Below are positions 1 to 11,100 of a DNA stretch of 64,000 nucleotides, piece by piece; position 1 is the stretch's first letter; each line of letters opens with the position of its first letter. The notes under the pieces were generated by a model that worked only from the letters and a program-made list of their open reading frames with translations, searched no databases and was not told where the DNA came from. The position numbers and the translations under genes are program-made. The DNA lies in assembly GCA_032209605.1 (NCBI GenBank), contig JASFXZ010000032.1, positions 7,937,722 through 8,001,721 on the forward strand, written 5' to 3'. The DNA is from Mactromeris polynyma. Its lineage: Eukaryota > Mollusca > Bivalvia > Venerida > Mactridae.

Positions 1-105
1 AGACATCGTGTTCACGTAGAACGAGCCATTGCAAGAATTAAAGCATTCAAAATTCTTAGCCACAGAATTGATTCGAGTCTTTTCAGCTGTGTTGATCAAA
101 TTTAG
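1..105 (+). mobile_element. 3' end of a Harbinger/THAP-type DDE transposase
   Basis: Frame 1 is open from the first base to a TAG at 103-105 and reads RHRVHVERAIARIKAFKIL, then about 15 more residues. The block HVERAIxRIKxFKIL is the C-terminal signature of the DDE_Tnp_4 (Harbinger/PIF-like) nuclease domain, in which the last acidic catalytic residue is the E of the VER motif. Only the C-terminus lies in the window, so whether the element is intact cannot be judged. No terminal inverted repeat was found downstream. It may sit in an intron of the minus-strand gene proposed at 609-1676. Confidence 0.75.
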
Positions 106-608
106 TTTGTTTGTTGTTTTGTAACAAATTTCATGAATTTTTTAATAAAGTAAAAAATGCTATTTTGTTTAATGTATGCAGTACCTTCAAACTACTTAAG
201 TTGTAACAGACATACTCCTTTACATACAGTATATCATAGCATTACATTATATTGCCGGCACTGTTCAACAAGCAGCAGACTACAAGCGACATTCCACTAT
301 TGTGTCACATTTTAGACTGTATCTATTCTCCTGTATTTTCTCGCCATAATATTAATATTTGAAAGTGTGCAGAAAATATTTATTGACAGAAAAAATTGTT
401 GATGCATCGATTGTATCAATGCCAGTCTGACAAGCAGTTTATTTCCCGATGAAAATAACATACATTCAAATTTATCAATGATCAACATGTTTTGATAGGT
501 AATTATTAATTGTCATCTATATTGTGCTGCTTTTCATACAATAATTCATAATGCAGCAACTGCCAGACATTTAATCGGTTAAAGGTTGGTGGTATTTCAT
601 TTACTTAC
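106..608. other. Non-coding stretch after the transposase fragment
   Basis: AT-rich sequence without a convincing exon on either strand. It holds the 3' flank of the transposase fragment and, if the minus-strand gene at 609-1676 is real, part of its next intron. Confidence 0.4.
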
Positions 609-1676
609 ATGATATGACAAAGCAGAACCTGGAGACTGTAAACCAAATGGAGTTGGCACACATTTTGGTGAGGAACTATCCACGAGATAGGATATTGAAC
701 TATTTCTCAACCTTTTTAGACTATCTATATCATCTTCAGAGATGTCTTTCTTCCTGAAATTAAATTGAATATTTGTCAATCTCTGTGTGTAGAAGCACTA
801 GAACTGTATGATTATGCACCAGTCAATTGTAACCACGCCCCCCCCCCCCTAGGTCCGGGGGATAGCGGGGGAAATGGGCCGTGTTTTTACCTTCCAGGTG
901 GCCCCGCAGTGCCGAGTGAATGCGGTGGTAGTTCGCGTAGAGTATTGTTTCCGCAACTGGTGGGCATAACAAGCATAACAATGTATGATAAACATAGCCA
1001 CGTTTGTATTCATTCCAAAAGCGTTAAAACTTTGTTACTTCGGGCGCAAAACATACTTGACAGCGCCACCACTACTCGACAGCGCCACCACTTTTATAAA
1101 TATGTGCAAACTGTATTTCCTTTTTAAGAAGTGCTTATAAGTTCTGTTGTGTTCCAGCGTAACTACTATAAATAACAGTTATATTTGCATGCGCCAGAAT
1201 GTTCTTACTGTGTGTGTAAGCAACGAAGTGTACTTGAAATGCTAGCAGATCTCAAAATATGCACAAGTCCGATTCGGGGGGAAAGCTCCTGGCACCACAA
1301 TTCGCACAATATTGCAACGAAATCGAAGCCAACCTGCTGTAAAAGTGTTCTTACACGGTACCACATTCTCCGATTTTCGAAATATGTCCGTTTAATAAAA
1401 TTATCAAATAAAATATAAATCATACTCACGTGTGTAGAAGTAAACACAAGGCACAGCTGCACCACGGAAGTGTCGACAGCTCATTTTCTTTGCACCACCA
1501 ATAAGTGGTGGAGCTGGCGTTATGTAGCCGTGTCTTAGCACTATATGAAAAATATCATAAAATTACTGAATAATGCGGGCATCATATTCTACACTTAAAG
1601 ACCTGGTTCCTAAGCTAACATTGAATGAAACTGAAGTTTGAAAACATACTTTGTTTCGTCCGCCTCTTCTAGACAT
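609..1676 (-). CDS. Possible unidentified minus-strand gene, 5' exons only
   Basis: Three exons can be proposed whose reading phases agree. Exon 1 (1650-1676) starts with ATG, reads MSRRGGRNK and ends before GTATGT in phase 0. Exon 2 (1430-1533) follows an AG and ends before GTGAGT in phase 2. Exon 3 (609-753) sits between a pyrimidine-rich AG and GTAAGT; it is hydrophilic and charged, starting KKDISEDDIDSLKRLRNSS. Exon 3 looks like genuine coding sequence because the two other frames contain stops. Exon 2 is weaker: an alternative frame, which would not join exon 1, also looks protein-like. The gene would continue left of the window. I do not recognise the product, and the 1-105 transposase would lie in one of its introns or beyond it. 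Confidence 0.35.
754..1429. other. Putative intron with a G/C-rich patch
   Basis: Holds a poly-C run followed by a GC-rich patch near 836-960, and a short direct repeat of the type CGACAGCGCCACCACT near 1060-1095. A related GTGGTGG/CCACCAC inverted pair lies near 1493-1512. This looks like remains of a mobile element, but no clear ends were found. Open frames here are chance. Confidence 0.35.
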
Positions 1677-4442
1677 CTTTAGGCTGTTTTTGAGATTTCA
1701 GTAATTTCAGTGTGTAGATAAGCAAATGAAACTTCGATAGGATTTGTAGAGCAAACTCGTACCATTTTAAAAAGTGGCTAACAAATGTGTGAATTAGGAC
1801 ACAAAGTTATACCACGACAGGTCCCCATGATGGCATCAGTCATCGATGCCTCTAATACTCAGTGCAATGTACAAATATATACATGTCAAAAAGGTGTGAA
1901 CTTAAAAAGGGGATCAGGGTGAAAACATATTACAATTACTGACTTCCAATTTTCAAGGTAACTTTTTAGAGGGCAACATATCTGACATGCTAACTTTGTA
2001 GTCTGCCCTATCATGTATACATAATCATTATCTTGATCAATACATAACAATTTAGACATAAAAGTACTAATTTAGTAATTTTGTTACTCAACACTTGAAT
2101 GCCACCCTATTTTTTCCTTGCCGTTTTTTTCCGTTTTTTCCATGTTTTTTTCTCCTAATGTCAGATTAAGTTCGGGCCAGTTAGAATGATTTCAGGCTAG
2201 TGGTTTAGCTAAGCAACAAGCCCAAACAGGCTAGTACTCTGAACAAAATTGAGGCAAAGTCTGCAACTACTGTTATTGCTTAAAGTGGGTAGAGCCATAT
2301 CTTTTGCAATCGGAAAATTTATAAAATATATTGTTCCTGCGCAAGTATATAAACATGTATGTATCCCCTTGCAAACAAAACCGAAATATAAATGATTGGA
2401 TGTTGCTGGTCAAGATAAGATATACTCGGTACATTTAAACATGCACATTTTCATACCTGCGATATGTCGTAAATATTATTTCAGTGTGTTTTATAACTCA
2501 TTTTGATTTGAAAATACCTGTTAATTGAAAGAACATTTAGCATTCATCATTGTGTTAAATGAAAGAATATCGTGTTAAGTTCTAATCTTGCATACCTAGG
2601 TAAATGTTACATTTTGCGTTTTTTCAATGTACCGAGTATATTTTGGTAAAATACAGGAAATGTCAATGTTATGATTATTGAATTCAACAAAAAGTATTGT
2701 AAACAAAATATTTTAGTGCTTGAAATATTAGGTCACCGGAGCATTCCTGGTAACACTTCCTCTGACTTTTATAAACAAAATCTATAAACATGTGATTTGT
2801 GTATTTTTTTCACTTTTCAAATTTTTCAACATTTAATCATAAAATATAATATACAGCTTTTGTACAGTACACAATTATTCAGTAGTACATAATACAACTA
2901 AATGAAATTTTTCCTCAGATCTGTAAAAACAATGAGTTTACAAAAACAGCCATTAACACGATTAATTTATTTAATTTTGCGTCAAATAATTATCAACATG
3001 ATTAAAAATTCTTAAGAAAAAGCTAAAAAAAAAGATACAATAACTCACAAAATAATCAATGATAATGTACATAATGGATTTCGTTTCATAAGATTAACTA
3101 TCACTTTAAAATGTCATTTTTATTAAGTTTATTGAAAATAATTGCAATGTTCCTATTATCCTAGGACCCAAAGTTCTGTGCTATTTACATATACATAAAT
3201 AGACCACTCTCCATCTCCACCATAAATTTGCGTGTTTTATGGTAAGAGTCATGACCACATACACAGAAATCTGGCATTACCTGGCAACAGTGACCATGAA
3301 GTTTTTCTAAATTATAGCAAAGGAAGGAAATGCTGTAGAATTAAAAATGAACACAAACAAATTAAGTTTCATTGAAGTCTTATGATGTTTATGTTAGATT
3401 CATTTTAATGATAATTTAAGGGAAGTTAATCTTGTTTGCCTGAATATATTGTAAGGGAGATAATTTAACTCTCTTGTTGGAGGATGTTTTAGTGTGTAGC
3501 ATGTCTTCTGCAATAAACAATTATAAGAGATTTGACTTGAACAGTTTATATTTGTTTTACTGAGTGGAGATCTAGGAATGAAAGCAATACTGACTTATTG
3601 ATACTTAACATGATAAAATGACATAACACACAAAGAAAGTACATCAAAATTTGATACATAGAATATCGTCAAATATCACACTCTTGTAGCAAAAAATAGT
3701 AGAAATGTTAATTATATAAATAATGATGGCACAATTTTAGCAATCAGCACATTCTACCACTCATGTTGCTTAGCAACCCAGCATAATACTTCAAACAACA
3801 TAACTATCTAGTTGTATTACCAATCCACATTTGATCCATGAATATCACAAAGTCACAGTTATATGCATGAGATATATCACATGTATAGGGTTTAAACAGT
3901 TCAATATAATATATACACAGGGCTCTAGAAAGTCAGTAGCCCGACGTACCGCACACGTCTAATTGCTGATTCTGGTTACCAACAGTTGAGTTGGACCTAG
4001 TCGCTTGTATCACCATCGGGGCAAACATGGCCACATATCTCTGCCAAAACCTGGCAGTTCATTCTCCCCAAACACTAGTCTGCGTTAAATCTTCACATGT
4101 ACTTACAGGCCAGATGAACTCGTGTAAAATACACGGTGCACACATCCCCCATATGTATACAAGGATAAACATCTAGTCCATGACCGGATATTAGAAACAA
4201 AAAACAGTGCATTATCAATTGACATAAAATAAAGGATTGTATAAACATATTTCCAGTCAATAAGACCACTTAAACCCAGATAAATGTCCCTTTATACTTA
4301 ACAGAACACATTTACATCAGTATAAGATTAAGGCAATAACTTTCACAAAGTAATTGGTGCTATGAAATTTTTGTAACTGCTAGCTTATGAGAGCAAGAAA
4401 TTCCTGTGTTCACCCATTTATAAGCATCCGCAAAATTTGAAA
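1677..4442. other. Intergenic / 3' UTR of the RIPK1-like gene
   Basis: AT-rich and without convincing exons. The part nearest 4442 is expected to be 3' UTR of the minus-strand RIPK1-like gene. Several minus-strand AATAAA hexamers occur (for example near 3119), but none can be singled out as the poly(A) signal. A hAT-like MITE fragment starts at 3918. Confidence 0.5.
3918..4195. mobile_element. hAT-like MITE fragment, CAGGGCTCTAGAAA family
   Basis: Begins with CAGGGCTCTAGAAA and then carries TAGCCCGACGTACCG and CCAACAGTTGAGTTG, blocks shared with the copy at 21813-22125. The right end is not recognisable, so this copy is truncated or diverged. Confidence 0.5.
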
Positions 4443-5104
4443 TCAACGCAGTTTTTTTGCAATGTCATTTCTGTCTATTTCCCATAATGCAATAGCTAAT
4501 TTTCTGACAGTGGCATCACTTCCATTTTTCTGCTTCCAACTACGGATACCCTGGTATGTTATCTATAGGATAAAAAATATTTATTACTGAAATATTTAAA
4601 TACCTAAAAAAAAGAACATAATTATATTCCTCATAGTATTACAATGTATATTCATACATAAAAAAGGTATTACTTTGCAGTTGTGTAACTTAGTACATTA
4701 GGCAAAATTGTTACTTATTCTGAATTATAATGGTTGACACAGTTTCAGACATTCATTAAATCATACATTATGGCATTCTGAAGATTAATATCAAGCAGGG
4801 TATTGGTTTAATAGCTGAAAGTGTTGAACAATTGTGAAGGAGAGTCAATGGACATTTGTGAAAATCCAATATCCCCACATAACGAAAAAAAATATTCTAA
4901 AAAAACACTGAATAGTCAACAAATTTTCTCAATAATTAATAAACACTGTAGTTACCTCATACAAACCACTTGCATGATGGTCATATTGCAGTTGATCTAT
5001 TTCAGGCTCGGATAAATCTAACTGACGAAATAATCTTTTCCAGTCTGCTCCGATTTCCACACAAACCATGTCTATTGTTTCCACTTCCGGAATGCTATTG
5101 TTTG
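4443..5104 (-). other. Death-domain exons 13-14 of the RIPK1-like gene
   Basis: Exon 13 (4956-5104) and exon 14 (4443-4562) join in phase 0. Together they encode a C-terminal death domain: helix 1-2 IGADWKRLFRQL, helix 3 SEPEIDQL, then GLYEITYQGIRSWKQKNG, ATVRKLAIAL and RNDIAKKL, ending in LR and a TGA at 4443-4445. The GLxExxYQ and ATVxKLAxAL positions agree with the RIPK1 death domain, which binds FADD, TRADD and TNFR1 in vertebrates. Partners here are unknown. Confidence 0.8.
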
Positions 5105-8100
5105 CTGTAAAATTTTTGATGATTCATAAGTGAAATAACAACTTGTGTGATTGACGTCACAACAATACAAGTGTGTCATAGATGCGCTAAAATGATGTTG
5201 ACATTATTTAATATTTATTTTCTGCAGAGTATGACATTTTATTTCATTGAAATAGCAATGAATATCTGAACGAACCATTGAAAGTAGATAACACTTACTG
5301 GTAAGATCTGACTTCTGGCACTGAGGTGATCTCTTCCTGGGTTTCTCACTCCTAGAGCTCTTTGATTCCCTGCCATTATTTACGTACATGGTCATGTTAT
5401 TCCCGATCTGCATGTTTGGTGGATATTTTACTGCGCCATCAAACTTTACAGTCGTGAATGCACCATCATCTGAAATCAGTCATGTGACTTATCATGTGAC
5501 TTATCATGTAAACATAGTTTGTAGTCTACAGTTCATACTTTTTTCCAGCTGGACTATTTTTTAAATCATAACGTCACAGTTATGTAATTACAATTTATTA
5601 ATGGATGAATTTTATTTTCAAGACTTCCAAACAAAATGTTTTCATACAACTGCACCAACTTGGTTGCTTGCCTTATTGTCGAGCTTTCTACTCTATAATA
5701 TGCCTTGATTGTTTCTTCACACTAGTATTTCAGTTCTTAAGTTTTTATACAACAAATCCTTAATAGCTCTGCTTTTGCAATTACTGCCCTTCTAAGCTCC
5801 CAGATTTAACTGGTGACTCTCCGGCAAATCCAAACCTACACATGTTTATGTTAAAACTTTAAATACAATATGTTTATTTATGCTTTTCATGTATGTATGA
5901 ATTATTGAGCCTCGTAAAGATGTAATTGTAATTACCTCATGTTTACATGTTGATATATTGCATGTATTGAGCGAAATAAAGGAATGTTATGTTATGTTAC
6001 CAACCTGTTTGGGCTTTCACCTGAGAATTTCTACTAGCCTGAAACAAAAGCTAGTGAGTTACCACGACAACTGACATTGATTGACAAACAAAGGCCGACA
6101 TTGATTGACAAACAAAGTCCAACATTGATTGACAAACAAAGACCAACATTGATTGACAAACAAAGTCTGACATTGATTGACAAACAAAGACCAACATTGA
6201 TTGACAAACAAAGACGGACATTGTTTGACAAACAAAGTCTGACATTGATTGACAAACAAAGTCCGACATTGATTGACAAACAAAGTCTGACATTGATTGA
6301 CAAACAAAGTCTGACATTGATTGACAAACAAAGTCCGACATTGATTGACAAACAAAGACCAACATTGATTGTCAAACAAAGACACTTACTATGTTTATGC
6401 TGTATAATGATTGGACCCGGACTTGATGCTGCATTGCTCTGACCACCATTACCAGACCTTCTACCTGAATCTGCTCTATCTTCCTCTGGCTGAAAAATAT
6501 GTGACAATATATTTAACGATTACGCCAAATGACCAGTCAGCACTTGCATTGTTATGTAGATACAGGGCACAAGACAGCTTTTGGGGGACTGTTACCCATA
6601 CCCCCAAATTTCCACAAAATAAAAGAACACAATCAAGGAATGATTTTTTCTACATACTATCTGAGATTTGTTATAATCAAGTTTGAATTTCGCGTCTTAG
6701 ATGAAAAGAGGAAATTTTACCCAAACTTAATGAATTTTAACCTTCAATTCTGTTTATAATTATGATGATCATACAGTAACCATCTGACAAATGTCTTAAT
6801 TCTGTAAAAGTTGAGCATTGCAGGAAATGTTTGTGAGTTTCACGAATTTGAGAAAATCCCTAAAATAGGAGTTTACTTAAATGTCCTTGTTCACAGAAGA
6901 CAAGTATATTTCTAACAATACTAATATCAGCAATTCACACAATTTTTTATCGCAAAAATATCAGCTCATAGATTATTTTCAAAGAAATAACAACTCAGGT
7001 AAGGAACGATTTTTACTACATACAGTAAAACCTCACTTAAAGACAACCTCAATAATAAGACCACCTCGAAATTAAGAACACAATTTTCAAGTCCATTTTC
7101 ACTGTTTTGCACTTTATTTTACCTCAATATTATTACCACCTCACAAAAAATACCAGTTTTCAAGGGTCCCAAGGGTGGTCTTATTATTGAGGTTTCACTG
7201 TATTATCTGAGTTTTGTTATATTCAAGTTTCTTATAACTTGAGCTGCATTGCATAGTTTAGTATACCAGAATGTACCAAATTTACCTGACTCTGCTCCTG
7301 TGATCTATTTCCACCAGTACCAGCAGAAGCAGCAGACGGATTGGTCGTGTTGTCACGGTGATTGGAAGGAGTAGAAGTAGTATATGTTTGCCGCTGTGTG
7401 TTTGAAGATGTCTGTGTATTTGGCGATGGGGACATCATATTGACAGGTAACTGTGGGTCAGTTGATGATGGTTGCATGTTGACTTGGGACAGCATCGTTG
7501 GTCTAACTATGGCAGGCTGTCTTTGACCGGCATTTGGCAACTGTACACGAGGTGTTTGATTACAATCAAATGTACCTGGACGCAGCTGAGGTCCGTTTCC
7601 ACTCGTATTTTGCCTCATTGGTGTTCCTTGTACAAAGTTTGGATATATTAAATTTGGAGCCGGCCCAGAAGCACCAGATGACGAAATTGTCGGAACTGCC
7701 GTCTGGTTGCCACTGGTAACAGGGGGTTGGGTACCTGCGGCAGATCCAGGCATGTTGTTCTGGCCTAGTTGCGGTTCAGTCTCAATAGAAGCTGTAAATG
7801 TAAAGAAAGCAGCATTAGTTTGCAGTGATGAAAAATCCTGCACCTATAAATATATACCACACATTTAGCAGAGCAACTAACAACAACTTTAAGCCACAGT
7901 CTGTCCAACTAACAGATGTATAATGGCATTAGTACAGGAATTTCCATTAGGGGAGGGGCATAAATTGGTTTTATTCCAAAAACAGTACAGTGCAACATCA
8001 CCTAAAGACCCCCTCAAAATTAAGAACACAATTTTCAAGTCCATTTAAAGTGTTTTCTCTTTTTTCTTTCACAATATTAAGACCACATCATTAAGAAGAC

Positions 8101-11100
8101 CAGTTTTCAAGGGTCCTAAGGGTGGTCTTATTCGTATTCTATATGGTTTCAAAAAGCCCATTTCAATTCGATGTGCATAAGAAGATACATCGGGACCTGA
8201 TATTTATTCGCAAGATACCGAGTAGTCGGATAGAAGGTCGTTGAATAAGTGAAGTCTGACAGTAGTTTTGAAAAGGCTTTAAAAGAAATGTCTTTAGATA
8301 TAACATGAAAACCAGTATTTCTAGTTTATGAAAGTAATTATAACATTTATGAACCTATGCAAGGAAGACGATGAGGTAAATGTGAATAAAACTGTACTCA
8401 CAACGCTGTTGGTCAGCACTGATAACACCAGTCGTGTTTCCTAAACCTGCAGGTGGACTGCAATTAGATAAAAAATTGTACATAGAAATATGTGTTCATT
8501 TAAACTTAACATATAGTGCAGAGTAGTTATAACACCCATGTGCTTGTTTTGATAATTCGTGACTTCACAACAAAACAAGTGTGCCGTAGATGCACTCCAC
8601 TGATGTCGATGTTGTTAAATACTCATTAACATTTATAACCTTTATGTACGAAGTATGATATTTTATTTCATTGAAAATTATTGTCTTGTTAATTTGAATA
8701 TGGTATGTGATATAATAATTTGAACTATTTGCATCAGCTTTTGTTAACCAAAGACCGAATTACAAACGCCATACCTTGCATGCATATAGGAGGTTAAGGT
8801 AATGTTTTGACAAAAATCAGCTGTTTCTTCTTTTATGTCATAAGTGTGTTCATTTTTTATTGAATTTATTAAATCGATAAATCTTGAGTTTAATAAATCC
8901 AATGAAACATGAAAACTTATGTAAAATCCTCTATTAATCTTATTCACTTTCAATGACTGTTTCCTCGGTTACTAAATGTAGAGGTCACAGCCACATAAAT
9001 CTCATTACAATTAGCTGTTTCTGGCTTCTATTCTATACACTTGTATAAAATCATACTCAAGCATAAAATTTTCTTGTAAATATGTACAAACAAAATATTT
9101 CCGAGTTAAAACAAAATACAAAATATTAACCTTTGAATCTGTTGATAATGAGAGCCACCATGAATTGTTAAACGGTGGGGACGTTCTTCCATCTGCAAGG
9201 GACAGTCCTCGGACTGCACATCTGTTGGCGAGGTAAGTGTCGTTCTTGACTGAATATAACTGAGAATAGAATAAACAAGAAATATCTTTAATAAAAGGTT
9301 TTCTGAAGGGGTACACTACGGGAAAGTGAATTGTCTTTTCGAGACATCCCGTTTGGTGCCTCTCCGGTTAAAATATGAACCAATCAAAATTGTCTCTTTG
9401 TTGCATATTTAAACAACGTGCTTCATATACAACATTTGATTGGTCTAAAATGTAGGTCAAAATCAATATTACACAGCTACGCTGAAAAAGCAAGCAGTTA
9501 ACATTATGAAGAACAATATCTGCGCTTTTTAATAAATAAGAAAAAAAATTGCTGCAACCAGATCCGTGTGCTTAAGGATGGTCACATGATGACAGCGTGT
9601 ACCGTAAACTTGTTCACAAATACAATGATAATTGGTTATCATAAATTGCACAATCACAGTACTTGCAGTGCATTACATTAAAAAGAACTTCAGAATTAAA
9701 TTGTTCAACAATTCACTATTTTTGTTTTTAAAAATGAACCAACTTTCTTGAAATTTATGAACACATGATATTGTTAAGTCCATACTTTCTAAACACCTAA
9801 CATTAAAATATTATTTTGAAGTGTTGAAAGTTAAAGCTGCCTGACTTTGGAATCCTTGCATTCAAAGTGATAGAAATTGTTTTCAGACATTGAGTCAGAA
9901 GTTTTGCTCAGTATACATTTATTATACAATTACCCTGCATGGTTACTCATTGCATCCGGATTTGACAACAAGGTTTCCGCAATATCTGGATCAATGACCC
10001 TCAGCTGAGTCACAACGGCATTCAATTGTTCAGCCCTAACCTGTTTCCTAGCAGATTCATCCTCGCTGCCGGAACTTCCATGGACACCACTCATTGATGG
10101 CTCAGCTGATGTTGGTTGACCTACAACACCTTTTGGATGGTTTACCTGATAACCTGGAATGTATTTCTTTCCTGCCAAAGAAACAAATCCAGACAAACCA
10201 GGCTTTTCATTATTTTCGTAGGAATTTTCCGTTACTTGTCGGTCATTGCTTTCAATAAACCTTTGCCCATCACCATCAGGTGACATGACTGTAAGATTAC
10301 TTAAATCTCTCTCAATATTTGTCTCAAGGCCATCTTGTCTTGGAGTGCTTTCCAACTCCTGAAGACATTCCGGAACATCTGATACTCTCTCACCATTAAC
10401 ACGATCGTTGACGGTATTTCTCGTAGGAGTACTTTGCTCGGATGCCACGTGCTGCTCATTGTCAAAGTGCTTAGTGCACTGATATTTTTCACTGTCAGCA
10501 CCCTTAAAAGTAAATCAGACGAAAATCAAAACCAACAAATCTGACCATTAAAAGTGCTGCAAGGTAAAATTGTTGATCAGTTAACATCATAAATCAGAAT
10601 CACATCACAAAAACCTGTGTTAAACCTAAGGATAACACAAAAAGAAGAAATAATTTTATATTAATTCACTAACATAATTTCCTAATCTTATTCCATCATG
10701 AAATTTGAATAATCGGTCCATAGTTTCAATACTTTTTTAACAATATTTTAAACATTGGTTTGTAAACAGTTTGTAGCTTTTAACACCATGTACAAAATGA
10801 AGCCTAATTTAAACAGTTGTGTTTTTAATGGTGTTAAGTATATCATCAGAATAAAAGATATTTGGTACACTTACATGTTTATCAAGGATTTCTTGTCTCA
10901 CATATTGGATTGACGCATCAAGCAGATGAGAAGCAGCATTGTAAACAGGACTGAACTTTGTTTCAAGTTCTGAAAATTGCAATTGTGAAACTAAGTAAGT
11001 ACATACCACGGACATATATTCTAAGAGTTACAGAACATGCAGCCAATCAAATTAGCTGACAAATAAACTAGATGTGAACATGCAGCCAATCAAATGAGCT

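Noticed and set aside
6021..6038. 18-nt microexon in RIPK1-like intron 11 with AG and GTGAAA borders
   Set aside because: Its insertion after exon 11 gives an immediate TAG, while exon 11 joins exon 12 in frame without it.
6034..6507. 157-codon minus-strand frame as an independent gene
   Set aside because: Its start is real exon 11 of the RIPK1-like gene and the remainder is the 24-bp minisatellite; kept only as a possible retained-intron product.
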